Source: Athripsodes cinereus
Taxonomy: Eukaryota; Arthropoda; Insecta; Trichoptera; Leptoceridae
Assembly (NCBI GenBank): GCA_947579605.1
Contig: OX388313.1
Location: forward strand, 744,001-808,000
DNA: 64,000 bases
Reading direction: 5' to 3'
The number at the start of each line of letters is the position of its first letter. Within the stretch, counting starts at the first letter, position 1. The notes below the pieces were generated by a model. The model did no database searches and had not been told where the DNA came from. It saw only the letters and a list, made by a program, of their open reading frames with translations. Of this stretch, positions 1 through 9,589 are shown piece by piece. The position numbers were made by a program, and so were the translations under genes.

Positions 1-90
1 AATAAAACAGTGTCATAAAAATAACAATTATACAATTCAATGTACAGAGGACGAGCTTATTACTAAAATGCGATGTCTTCTAACTAATGT
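1..90 (-). repeat. Family B repeat, partial copy
   Basis: The stretch reads ...CAATGTACAGAGGACGAG...GCGATGTCTTCTAACTAA, matching six other copies. In the sense orientation (here the - strand) full copies end in AATAAATAAA-type sequence, so the family looks like the 3' end of a retrotransposon. The TIR element at 91-620 directly adjoins its end. Confidence 0.7.
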
Positions 91-620
91 GGTGTTCTCA
101 CTTTGGCGAATATCGCCAGGCTCCAAAATATCGCCAGCCATTTGAACCGTGTGAACAAAATGACAGCTAGTCTGAAACGATAAAAAAACCAGCAGAAACG
201 ATATCGTCTCGAGTTGACCACCTTCCAACTTTTCGGCCGATTGAACGATTCGCGCATGCGCAGAAGTGCGCGGCGTTCGTATCTATGGTAAAGACTTTAT
301 AACCTATAAATTTTACAATGTTTCCCGCTTCGTGACAGCTGTTATCTTTGTTGTTGGTTTGTGGCGTTTGTTTCCCTAATTAAAAGGCGCCTTATAACCT
401 CTACTATAACATTTTCGACTAAAAATAAACACTTCGCGATCTCCATCTCGACGCCATTTTGAAAACAGTGTCAAAATCAAAGCGCATCTGACAGATCGTT
501 TCTATATTGGTGGACTGTGTGAATAGGTGTGACGATCAATGGATGTCCGGCGAATTTTGTTTTTTCGCCTGGCGATATATTTTGAAATTCGCCTGGCGAT
601 ATTCGCCAAATGTGAACACC
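91..620. mobile_element. Non-autonomous DNA transposon with long terminal inverted repeats
   Basis: The left end GGTGTTCTCACTTTGGCGAA is the reverse complement of the right end (...TTCGCCAAATGTGAACACC), and both continue with TATCGCCAGG. Inverted similarity extends inward about 50 bp through a second AATATCGCCAG block. The centre is GC-richer, with GCGCATGCGC near 252-261. No open reading frame of note and no convincing target duplication, so the superfamily is not assigned. Confidence 0.75.
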
Positions 621-759
621 CCATAACACGGAAACTTGTGAGAGAGACATAATATTATTTCGTCTTTTCATGATTTCTTATGAACCTATATTGTCTTTTA
701 TATAGAAAAATATTTATTTTATTTATTTATTGAGGCCACACATAGCTCACTTCACGGGG

Positions 760-880
760 CCTTACACATGGCGGAGGATCGCTCAAAATGGAGAGAGATG
801 GTCTACAGAACGAGGCATGATGGTCACGATCCTCAGGATTGAGGGACCGACAGAAATGATGATGATGATGATGATGATTG
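760..880 (+). pseudogene. LINE C-terminal fragment with (ATG)n tail
   Basis: The + strand reads M-A-E-D-R-S-K-W-R-E-M-V-Y then R-H-D-G-H-D-P-Q-D and a stop, followed by GATGATGATG repeats. The A.DR..W...V pattern just before the stop is the usual end of RTE-like LINE reverse-transcriptase proteins, and a microsatellite tail is typical of that clade. A relative ending N-D-G-H-D-S-Q-H is at 57200-57425, and a - strand scrap of the MAEDRS.W segment is at 16040-16100. Confidence 0.7.
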
Positions 881-1146
881 TATAATAATTGTTTTACTAT
901 TGCTGTACTTACTTACTTACATTACTTTTTGGATCCAGACTTTAGACCTTACCACTCTAGTATGCAGCGACGTATATCGCTTTGTCATTTGCCATCACTA
1001 GGTCATTTTAATTAGATGCATTCCGCATCAGCGGGCATTGCAATAAGTGAGAATCAATCTGCAACTCCCCGCAGTCGCAGCTAGTGTCTTCTCCATCTAA
1101 GAAGCCACACCTCTGCTGACCTAGTCATTCCAACCTACTTAATGAT

Positions 1147-1415
1147 ATACTATCACGGCATATCCCACAGGTGGGATAGCCAGCAGACCAAGCGTATGTA
1201 ATGAACATGCAAGCTGTCCTCTGCAAACAACAGAAAAAAAATATATATATAAAAAAGTTTTTTTTTTAATTATTAAGACATTCAGGATAGGTACCTTATC
1301 GCTGAATTTAGGATGTAAAATGTCTTTATTTCTTCGAACATCTTCCTTTTATTGGACACTCATAGATTGTTCTAAAGTGTTTGAGATCATTTTCTTCCCG
1401 GGTGCCCCACAGAAC
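1147..1415 (-). repeat. Family A repeat (LINE-dependent SINE candidate)
   Basis: A diverged nearly full copy. It has CACGGCATATCCCAC, the AGCAGACC block, the GACATTCAGGA block, GAATTTAGGATGTAAAATGT and the GGTGCCCCAC end. The sense orientation is the - strand. A poly-A/T stretch interrupts it near 1228-1268. Confidence 0.7.
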
Positions 1416-1459
1416 AAATAATTTTTTTTGAAAAAAAAAATGTAAAAATGAACAAATTA

Positions 1460-1620
1460 TTATTATTCTAAAAACATCACTTTGCACTGAGACCATAACA
1501 GCTTTTGGCCAAGGCGATCTCAGCAGGAAAAAATAAAAAACAAGAGAAAAAAACAAATAAACAAAAAAAAACAAAGAAATGCCATGTCAAAAAAAAACCA
1601 AAAGATATCATCAAAAAGAA
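1460..1620 (+). repeat. Family G repeat (A-rich tail)
   Basis: Contains CACTGAGACCATAACAGC, GGCCAAGGCGATCTCAGCAG and then an A-rich tail ending ...AAAAGATATCATC. Related copies are at 31700-31815 (+), 26150-26280 (- strand) and 22270-22335 (partial). An A-rich 3' tail suggests retrotransposition. The class is unknown. Confidence 0.6.
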
Positions 1621-2060
1621 ACAGAATCAAAGGAGAATCTCTATCCTGGCGATAAAGTAAGAAATAAGTAGGTAGATACTTATAATATCTATCTATAAAA
1701 AAATATTTGTCAAACAAGCAATTTACTTTATTACAAGGGATGCGTCAATAGATGATAAAAATATTAATAAAATATAAAATAATATTGATGGATTTTTTCA
1801 CTTTCACTTAAAATGCTACTACTTCACACGTGCCACAACAACAACAAAAAGGACAAACACATAATTACGGTCATTTTATTATTATTTTGACTACCTGACG
1901 GTATTATATTATTATGTAGGTATAGACCCCTAAGTAGCCACTGTTATTATATAGGTAATTGTATACCTGCCTGAGAACACAATGTTAAGGTGTTAAGTGT
2001 TACCTAATTTGGTTAACTGATGCTCCCCGCATAATAAATTATACCCATTTAAGTACCTAC
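1621..2060. other. AT-rich DNA with no recognised feature
   Basis: Low-complexity and AT-rich, with several TACCTA/TAGGTA words. No exon, RNA gene or repeat was recognised. Confidence 0.5.
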
Positions 2061-2771
2061 CATTCAGATTGTTTCATTCACTCTGGATGATCATCCAGAA
2101 TGTCAGGGTTAAAACTTTACATCGAAAGTGAACACGTCTATTCACATTAAGTTTGTTCATTCCATTCCATTGCCATTTCAATAATCATGTTGTCTGTACT
2201 TTGACGTAGGTATAAAAAAAAATGAAAAAATCGTGAACAAAGGGTCCGTGGTTCGATCCCAGGTGCCGGCAAACTGCAAACTCCCCTTTCACAACACAAA
2301 CTTTTAACTTACCTACTGTGAAAGGCATAGATATAAGGTTGTATTTGGGTTTATTAAAAAAAAACTATTTTAAGTTAAAATAAATTAATAAAATTCTCGC
2401 AAGGACACGACGACATCGCGTTCAGTTTGTTTGTGATTTGGACATTCATATTACATATGTTATAGGACAAATTATTGGAAAGAAACATGTTTATGGTCAA
2501 TTATGGTCAAAAAAAAAATTAAATAAGACAAATGTTTTATTCTCTTATTTGATTTATTTATTCGCTATGGAATCCTACTACCTAAACACCTACACAGTGA
2601 ATGAATTGTTTATGCGTTTCAGTGAAAGGACCTTTCATAAAATTATGTCGGGTGATACCTAATCACTTCATCCTTTATCGCTAGTGATCACTAAGGATTA
2701 AAAGTCTATTCACACCTTCAGAATTTGGAGGATAATCCAGAGTGATCACTGAAAGTGAATGAGTCTGAATG
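2061..2771. mobile_element. TIR element (family E) with a nested SINE-1
   Basis: CATTCAGATTGTTTCATTC then ACTCTGGATGATCATCCAGAA at the left matches, inverted, the right end (...TTGGAGGATAATCCAGAGTG, ending GAGTCTGAATG). A related single end lies at 8023-8095. A truncated SINE-1 sits inside at 2231-2360. AGTACCTAC occurs close to both ends and may be a target duplication, but that word is common in this genome. Confidence 0.6.
2231..2360 (+). repeat. SINE-1, 5'-truncated copy
   Basis: Starts inside the tRNA-like head, keeps the B-box-like GGTTCGATCCC and GGTGCCGGCAAAC, then the body CTGTGAAAGGC...GGTTGTATTTGGGTTTAT and an A-rich end. The A box is missing. Confidence 0.75.
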
Positions 2772-2984
2772 GCCCTTTAGTACCTACCTATAACATATAA
2801 CGAGGTGTGAATAATTAGTGTTTGGCTAATGATACAGTACTAGGATAATTATCACGAAGATCGTATCAGATTACAACGCAAAACAATATGTAAGTAGGTA
2901 CTTACTTATACAGCTATTCCTGTCCATGCACAATTTGGCCCGGCTCTTTTGATTTCTAACCCCGTCACCAAATTTCCAATTTGA

Positions 2985-3236
2985 GATATTCCGTAGAGCA
3001 CCCGGCAAAAATTTGGTCTCCCACTCTTTTCCGCAAGTTTTCGAGCATCCTGTAAAAGATAATAGATGTTCGAAAAAATAAGGACATTTAACATATTAAA
3101 TTCTGCCATGAGGTTTACCACCCGTCTTAAACGTCTTAATTTTTTTGTTGGCACGTATAGGACAGCTTACATGTTTATTACATGCAGCTGGTCTGCTGGC
3201 TACCCCACTTGCGGAATATGTCATGATAGTATAGAA
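2985..3236 (+). repeat. Family A repeat, near full length
   Basis: Reads from GTAGAGCACCCGGC through CACTCTTTTCCGCAAG, a CCTGTAAAAG block and CATGCAGCTGGTCTGCTGGC to TACCCCACTTGCGGAA and TCATGATAGTATAG. The 5' start near GGAGCACCCGG recurs in other copies. Confidence 0.8.
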
Positions 3237-3415
3237 GCATTTGAAATATTTCGATTTCAGATAATATCCATCTTTTTTGCTAGGCATATTATGGTGGAAA
3301 CAATTGCTACACATCCATACAGTGGTAGGTACTCTTAGTGTCAACAAATATGGCATTCAAAATAGGTGGCATATTTCAAGGTTAAATTAAATATTATGTT
3401 AATATGTGATGTTAT

Positions 3416-3952
3416 TAGTGATGTGAGAAGAGAAAATTCTCCAGAGAAATTTCTCGAGAACGAGAAATTTCTCCGAGAATTTCTCCTCTTATGGAAGAGA
3501 AATTTCTCTCCATAATTCTTCTTAGTGGTATTATAACCTTTCGCCCAGTATACTTCGCAGCCAACCTGATTGATCCAAAAATTTGTGGGGCTGATTAAGG
3601 CCCAAATCAGAGGTTATTAACACTTTTTTCCATGTAAGTACCTGCAATTTTTTTTAAACTTAAATATGGGCATGTGGGGTGTCAACCATTAAGATTATCA
3701 GTTGTTAGCACTTTTTTCTATGTAGGTACCTAAAAATTTTTTGTTTCCATAATTAATTGTAGCTATATTGGTGATAAATTGTCTCAAAATTTGTAGATTG
3801 TTATTGATTGATTGAATAAAGTGTTTATTATTATTATACTGTTAAATAAAAAATAAAAAAATTCTCGGAAAATTCTCTACTTCGAGAAATTTACCGAGAA
3901 ATTTCTCGGTAAATTTCTCGAATAATTATTTCTTGAGAATTCCACAACACTA
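3416..3952. mobile_element. hAT-type non-autonomous transposon with perfect 8-bp target duplication
   Basis: The ends TAGTGATGTG and CACAACACTA are imperfect inverted repeats. They are bracketed by GATGTTAT at 3408-3415 and 3953-3960, an exact 8-bp duplication as hAT transposases make. Both subterminal regions (3425-3510 and 3861-3943) are packed with GAGAAATTTCTC-type palindromes. The middle carries an imperfect direct repeat (about 3612-3655 and 3704-3740, CACTTTTTTCYATGTARGTA). No transposase ORF. Confidence 0.88.
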
Positions 3953-4073
3953 GATGTTATACGAATAAATTCCTTTTACATTTGGTCACTTATGGTCTTA
4001 TTTATACTTACAGAAAAGAGTATAGAACCTTTTCAATTCCGTGGACGAACTCACGACCATATTATATTATAAT

Positions 4074-4323
4074 ACTAACTGACCCGGCAAACGTTGTTTA
4101 AAAATTTAGGGCTGTATGTATTTTTTAATGCCTCACCATAAAAAAATGTACAAAAACAAAAATCGGGGTGGACTACCCTTAACTTTTAGGGGTATGAAAA
4201 AAAGATGTTGGCCGTTTCTCAGACCTACCCGATAAGCTCACAAAATTTCATCAAAATCGGTCCAGCCGTTTCAGAGGAATATGATAACAAACGCCGTGAC
4301 ACGAGAATTTTATATATTAGATT
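4074..4323 (+). repeat. Family F dispersed repeat
   Basis: Begins ACTAACTGACCCGGCAAACG and includes AAAATTTCATCAAAATCGGT, then CCAGCCGTTTCAGAGGA, and ends ACACGAGAATTTTATATATTAGAT. Repeats with these two blocks are widespread in insect genomes, as I recall; I cannot assign the class. A weaker relative begins near 13313 (AACCCGGCATTGCTCGGGTT) and a scrap near 52548. Confidence 0.65.
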
Positions 4324-4820
4324 TATGTATTCCCAATATATAAACATCTTCAGATAAATTTAAAACAAATTACATAACAATCCTTTACACGAACTGTCAC
4401 ATAACATATATGTACATACATACCTGTCTCAAACAAATGTATCGTACCTTGTAGGTATCATTCCATTATTAATTTAATCAATATAATTGAGTAATTAATA
4501 TTGTCTGGTCTAGGCCAGAATATTATAAAAAACATTTTAACGAACTTTAAACTTTATTTGAATGTATTTCGAATATTTTAAGGTGTTTGTGTCCTATCGT
4601 ATTTACACATTGTAGATGTATAATATGAAGCAGTGGCTTATCTTACATACAAGCCGAAAAGCCGGGCTTTACCAGAAAATTTTAAGCTCAGAATTTTTTT
4701 TTTTTTTAATTAAGTGCAATCAACACATCAACTCAAAATTGCTCACCATGTTTGAATTCAAAGCGATGTCGTCCGAAGAATTTTATTATTATTATTCGAT
4801 TATATACCAGATTATACACC

Positions 4821-5078
4821 GGTCGGCCGGTGTGGCGTGGAGGTAACGCTCTTGCCTTTGAGTCACGAGGTCCCGGGTTCGATTCCCGGCCAGGGCAAAG
4901 TGAAGAATGACCTTTTTCAAATTGTCCTGGGTCTGGGTGTTACAATGTATATGTGTGTAGTGCATTGTATATGTGTGTATCGTCGCGTTAGTACCCATAA
5001 TACAAGATTCATCTTAGTTTGGGACTAGCTCGATCTGTGCGAGTTGTCTATGTATGTTATGTATGTTAAAAAAAAAAT
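4821..5078 (+). repeat. SINE-2, tRNA-headed SINE, near full length
   Basis: The head at about 4825-4894 has an A-box-like TGGCGTGGAGG and a perfect T-arm: CCGGG, TTCGATT, CCCGG. It is followed by a non-tRNA body (GTCCTGGGTCTGGGTGTTAC, later GTACCCATAATACAAG and TTTGGGACTAGCTCGATCTG) and an oligo-A end near 5069. The body resembles SINE/LINE 3' tails seen in other insects. Not a functional tRNA: no usable anticodon arm was seen and the body is fused directly. Confidence 0.85.
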
Positions 5079-5164
5079 TAAAATTAGAAAGATGTGTTAT
5101 TATCATGTATCGTCAACCATATTATAATAATTATGAGCCGCTGTGGACGGTCTTATATCAAACA

Positions 5165-5205
5165 TCTCCCTTGAAAGCCGGCTCGCAAAAATAAATAAAG
5201 TCAAT
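5165..5205 (+). repeat. Fragment of a hammerhead-bearing repeat (3' half only)
   Basis: TTGAAAGCCGGCTCGC followed by AATAAATAAAGTC matches the right half of the element at 33579-33809: the GAAA core, palindromic GCCGGC stem III and TC cleavage dinucleotide. The CTGATGA half is absent, so it is inactive. Confidence 0.55.
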
Positions 5206-5334
5206 AGTGGAATAACTGAAGATTATATTTGTGTCGTGAACCGTCAGTAGGTGGAATTGAACACGGGTCTTCCGATAAAATATCCGTGGCTCCACCAACA
5301 AGCTACCGACCGCCACAAATTTTTGAAATCATTT

Positions 5335-5465
5335 CAGATTATTGGCACATAATATGTCGCATGGAGGAGGGTGGATTCAGATTATTGGCATACGATATAT
5401 CGCATAGAGGAGGACGCTGGTTTCTGCCCTGTGCTGCCGAGGGCGATGATGATGAATATATCGCA
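5335..5465 (+). pseudogene. RTE-like LINE 3' end, rearranged scrap
   Basis: Contains GGTTTCTGCCCTGTGCTGCC then GAGGGCGATGATGATGA, the terminal segment of the RTE copy at 17318-17730. Just before it a roughly 43-bp unit (CAGATTATTGGCA...TATGTCGCATGGAGGAGG) is imperfectly duplicated. Confidence 0.65.
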
Positions 5466-5584
5466 TATGAAGTAGTTAAAAGTTATTTTCCACCCATTAC
5501 GAGTGATTTGTATAATATTATACTCTAATCTAGGCTTAGGTAGGTACCTAGGTACATATATGATGATATCGATATGAGGGTGTG

Positions 5585-6440
5585 TGTGTGTATGTAGATA
5601 TAATAATGGAGGACTATAAATTTGGCTAGTAAATAAACCATCTCGTGAAAAAAGTATAAATAAATGTCATTTTTCGATAACCACATACAAAAACATACAA
5701 AAAGTGCGACTCGAATGTCGACCGTTTAAGTCTCGAATGGCGTCAAGAATAGGGTCGTAGACTGCTATTCGACTTTTCGTGCGAGTTTTTCAATCGACAT
5801 ATCTCACAGGTGACATTTATCAATCGAGATTGGAGAATAGGGCCCCAGTTCCTGGATGGGTGACCGTTACATAAAAATATCGAGTCAAATTTTATATCTA
5901 ATTTTTGTGTTTTGTTATTATAATATATTTTTTAAGTTGAAATGGAAATATTGTGTTCGTGTTAATACCAATACTTAATATTTATTCAGTAACTTATTTA
6001 CACCTTAGTCTAAATTGTTGACAATGGGCTTACCCAGTATGAAAACCTTAGATACGCCACTGATATATCTATCTACTAATTACATAGTTATAAGACTTAA
6101 CAATTTGAAATTTATTGGTGTACAATTTACATAGATTTTGTTTATTTATAGCCAAGAAGGTATATTAGTATTATGTGTATATATTGTAAATGTTCATAAA
6201 CCAGTATTTCAGGTTTTGTCTTCAATATATCAAATTGTGTGTTTTTGTTGAATGTATTATATTTTAGGCACCAGACATTATTGACAAAAATATCTAAGAG
6301 TTGTGAAATCGAGAAACGAATTGTTTGTACATTTATAAAAAAAATAATGTGCGAAAATCACCTGACGTCGAAATGTTAACTGTTTTTATAAGTGAAATTG
6401 TAAAGCAAGAAAATTAAATTAATAAATTCATTTGTCTTCA
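5585..6440. other. No recognised gene; possible hAT right end near 6061
   Basis: AT-rich sequence. GATACGCCACTG at about 6050-6061 resembles an inverted copy of CAGTGGCTTATC at about 4629, which could bracket a large nested element, but the flanks do not give a clean 8-bp duplication. Confidence 0.35.
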
Positions 6441-6540
6441 CTACTTCCGTAAAAGGCAGGTGTTCGAGAAAATAAAGACGTTGACAGCCTGTGTATTTGA
6501 ATATTAGGGTCTGGACAACTTAGAAGGTCATTTTATATGA

Positions 6541-6630
6541 CCGTTCTTATGACATCGACACCAGAGTGTCAAGGATGTCTTCGAAAGAGGTGACCTGATT
6601 GACAGTGCACAATCGCTCTCAAGAGCATTA
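6541..6630 (+). pseudogene. RTE-like LINE scrap
   Basis: CCGTTCTTATGACATCGACA then AGAGTGTCAAGGATGTCTTC and GAAAGAGGTGACC align with the HRSYDNDIRAQGMSWEEVT coding segment of the copy at 17318-17730, with indels. Confidence 0.6.
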
Positions 6631-6951
6631 AAGGATGAAAAGAAAGAATTTTGAAAATAAAGTTTATTTTCTATTAACTGTTTATATACTGCATAATAGG
6701 TATAACTATATCTAAGCATTTATCTACAAGTATTTTTTTCCCCACTATGTGATATGTTTTTTAGAGCGACGTCTTTCGTTTCTAAGATTAACAAAATTCT
6801 AATTTCTAATAGTTTGGCATTATGGACTAGTTCTGGAAGACCTGCTAATTTATTTACAAACATGTTACTCATTTTTTATCGATTTGATTGACAATGTTCT
6901 TAGAAGACGACAGACGTCTCTTTCATATACAAATTAAATTATTAAATTCAG

Positions 6952-7205
6952 TGGAGCACCCGGTAAAGAATTGGTCTCCCACTCTTCTCCTTAAGTTTTC
7001 GAGTGTCCTGTAAAAGGCAGGTGTTCGAAAAAATTAAGACTTTGTACCTACATCTTAAATTCAGCGATGAAGTTTGCCACTCATCTTGTATGTCTTGATT
7101 TTATATTGGCACGAAGAGGACAGCTTGCATGTTTCTTACATGCAGCTGGTCTGCTGGCTACCCCACTTGTGGGATATGCCGTGATGGTATAGTAGTAGTA
7201 GTTTT
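6952..7205 (+). repeat. Family A repeat, full-length reference copy
   Basis: One of the best preserved copies. It starts GTGGAGCACCCGG, passes through TTGGTCTCCCACTCTTCTCC, GTGTCCTGTAAAAGGCAGG and GTTCGAAAAAATTAAGAC, and ends GGTCTGCTGGCTACCCCACT...GGGATATGCCGTGATGGTAT followed by (AGT)n. The short tandem tail argues for a retrotransposed element. A 5' scrap of the same family lies at about 6445-6485. Confidence 0.85.
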
Positions 7206-7685
7206 TAAATTCATTATGGAATTCTACTACGCGAGAACCGATACAGTAAATACCTTCCAAAAAGTAATAACTACGTATGCACTAAACTAAAACTAAAATA
7301 CGAATAAGTAGCAATATGGTAATGAACCACATATTAATACCTCTTCAAGGTGAGGTAATCAATATTATATAGATATACCTAAACATACACCTATATAAAC
7401 AGCTATTTACATCGTAGACACCTCTGTATACCAGTGACATTAATAAAAGATAATATTATTATGACTGGAATCTAAGCTAATCTAAATTAATTCTATTTAT
7501 GTTATGCCTACAGTACAGGTAAGTATATAAGGTAGGTACTTATATAATTGTCCGGGTTATCGATACAACAAAATCAATAACAATAAATTTGTTCATCACC
7601 AAACAGCTTTCTCTTACATCTCTTGTTGTAATGAGGATGTCCTATAGAGTTTAACACGACTATGATTATGACGAATACTTGGATG
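7206..7685. other. No recognised feature
   Basis: AT-rich with TACCTA/TAGGTA words; nothing recognised. Confidence 0.4.
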
Positions 7686-7689
7686 TAAC

Positions 7690-7980
7690 GTTATTTTTAT
7701 TTTATTTTATTTATTCTGTAAGGATCAATCAGCTGAAACAATAAGTACAAACATTAAAAAACAACAATGAGCAAACCAATTAAGATCCCTTTCTTACCAA
7801 ACTAATAAACATAAATTTGAGGTAGTTCAAGACACAAGAAGACTTAAAATGCTAAAACACGTAAAAATGTAAAAATATTTTAAAAAAATGTAAAAAAATG
7901 TATAAAATGTATAAAAATTATAAAAAGTAAATAAATGTAAAAAATGTTATAAATGTAAAAACACATAAAAATACACAAAT
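7690..7980. repeat. Low-complexity AT block with degenerate TGTAAAAA tandem repeats
   Basis: From about 7857 the sequence is a run of imperfect TGTAAAAA / TGTATAAAA units, preceded by ATTTTATTTTATTT near 7700. Confidence 0.7.
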
Positions 7981-8022
7981 CGACTCAAGTCCACAAATCT
8001 CATCCCCAATAATGTAAAGGAG

Positions 8023-8095
8023 TATTCAGACTTGTGCGCTTTTAGTGATCACTCTGGATGATCCTCCAAATCGAAAAAGTGTAAATAGACATTAA
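8023..8095. repeat. Family E terminal repeat, solo end
   Basis: TATTCAGACTTGTGCG then AGTGATCACTCTGGATGATC and CTCCAAATCGAAAAAGTG match the TIRs of the element at 2061-2771. No partner end was found nearby. Confidence 0.6.
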
Positions 8096-8103
8096 TTCAG
8101 AAA

Positions 8104-8445
8104 TGTGTCAACAAATTAAGACATTCAGGATGGGTGGCATACTTCATCGCTAAATTTAAGATGTAAATAATAACAATGATAATATGGACAATTTGTATTT
8201 GGAGCCGTGAAATAATCCGTGACCATCTCAAAGGCGCCGTGACTTTTCCTGAATAGCAATGTTTGCAGCCTACTCCTGAAGGTGGCAGTAGGTTGGTTCT
8301 GTCTTAAATCCGTTGGTAATCGGTTCCAGGCAGTTGGCCTCGCAACGCTGTAGCTCCTCTCTGCGAATTCGGAAGTGTTTACCCTGTTGGGTTCTACAAG
8401 TTTGTTGACAGAGGTGGAAGTTGATCGTAGTGATCGCCTCAGAGT
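8104..8445 (-). pseudogene. LINE reverse-transcriptase C-terminus running into family A sequence
   Basis: Read on the - strand from about 8445 an open frame encodes S-V-N-K-L-V-E-P-N-R-V, then S-V-A-R-P-T-A-W-N-R-L-P-T-D-L-R and T-F-R-S-R-L-Q-T-L-L-F. The (A/G)P..WN.LP.DLR...T.FKS.L...LF pattern is the standard C-terminus of Jockey/CR1-type LINE ORF2. The frame stays open to a TGA at about 8123, and its last ~20 codons are the family A block (antisense GACATTCAGGATGGGTGGCA / GCTAAATTTAAGATGT). Absent from simple ORF lists because no ATG precedes it. 5'-truncated. Confidence 0.75.
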
Positions 8446-8748
8446 TTCGTCAACTGCCTTTTATAGGACACTAAAAAACTTACGAAAAAGAATGAGAGAT
8501 TTATTCTTTGCCGGATGTTCCACAGTTAAATTGAAAACAACCTATTTTTTCAATAATTATCATTTAATTATCGTTTGATTTCTCTAGATTACGATCAAGT
8601 AGGTCACATTCAGAGGGTTTTTGAGGGGATTTTGAGGGGTCCACATCAAATACAAATTCACATTTAAATATAAAATTTCTTAAATATTCTACTTTTTCTA
8701 GTGTCACTCTGTGGAAATGCATTATAAAAGATTATTATTGAAATTAAA

Positions 8749-8871
8749 ATAAAACACTGTTTATTCCACTAAGAGGATTCTTTATATTTTGTCATAACGT
8801 TTTCGACTACAATACAGTCATCATCAGTAACAACACAATCCTAGTAGTGGAATACACAAGAGTGTTTTAAT
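8749..8871 (-). repeat. Short inverted-repeat element carrying a hammerhead ribozyme
   Basis: AAAACACTGTTTATTCCACT near the left and AGTGGAATACACAAGAGTGT near the right form imperfect inverted arms around the ribozyme at 8789-8833. This layout is consistent with the terminal repeat of a Penelope-like element. Confidence 0.6.
8789..8833 (-). ncRNA. Hammerhead ribozyme motif (Penelope-like type)
   Basis: On the - strand, in order: stem I strand TTGTTA; core CTGATGA (8827-8821); stem II GACT...AGTC (8819-8805); core GAAA (8804-8801); palindromic stem III ACGT; TA as the U16.1/H17 cleavage site; stem I partner TGACAA. Stem I gives six pairs with one G-U. All core positions are intact. Very short palindromic stem III implies action as a dimer, as described for Penelope-like and newt satellite hammerheads. 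Activity is not tested. Confidence 0.75.
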
Positions 8872-9197
8872 TTTTTTACCAATCTTTTTAAAAATTCTTT
8901 ATAACAGAAAATAACTTGACTCAGCTGCACACTGCATGATAATATGTTTCATTTATTAGTATTGACAGTAATGTTCCTAACGCGAGATAAATATCTAAGT
9001 AATGTCCACAATTTGTTTAAATACAACGAGACTAGATATGTAATTACATTATATTGAATTGGATAATTTAGAAAATAACATCGGATTCTGTTTCACTTCC
9101 TATCATTTAAGATTCTTTAATTCGTAATTTAAATATTTTTCTTATCAAACTTATTCCGAGAGTGATATCCCACACCATTAAAATAATATATCTATCT

Positions 9198-9425
9198 ATA
9201 CCTTCACGACGTGTCCAAATGGGGGTAGGCAGCTAGAGACAACGGAACGCCATATACCTAGATCTATCTTTACATATTATTTCTTTCTTCTACATTCATA
9301 CAATTTGTAATACACGCATGTCTATTTCTCTTATTTAACACAGGGCATTCTTAAGAATTTGATCCACGTTTTCCAGCCACATGGTTCTCGGACGCCCGCG
9401 CTTTTTCACACCCCTTCTTTTTTGC
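9198..9425 (-). pseudogene. HVERM-lineage LINE fragment
   Basis: Diverged relative of the fragment at 23030-23407: GGGTAGGCAG...AACGGAACGCCAT, then AAGAATTTGATCCACG and GGACGCCCGCGCTTTTTCAC. Reading frame broken. Confidence 0.75.
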
Positions 9426-9589
9426 ATTAAATTAAACTTCCAAAAACTTCCATTAAATTAATATTCAAAATTATATGTGAAGGTACATGTCAGTTCAGCA
9501 GTGTGATTCTAACTATGGATTTCTCCATTAGAAGACCGTCAGGTTAAATAGCAATCATTAGAAATTTCATGTTGAGCTAATTAGATGAA

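Noticed and set aside
4825..4894. Functional tRNA gene
   Set aside because: The T arm is perfect but no proper anticodon arm was seen and the segment is fused to a SINE body with an oligo-A end.
5229..5528. 99-codon open frame on the + strand as a gene
   Set aside because: It runs across a small duplication into the RTE-like LINE tail; no independent coding signal.
4629..6061. One 1.4-kb hAT element bounded by CAGTGGCTTATC and GATACGCCACTG
   Set aside because: The ends match 11 of 12 positions, but the flanking 8-mers (ATATGAAG and ATATATCT) do not agree, so the pairing is not secure.
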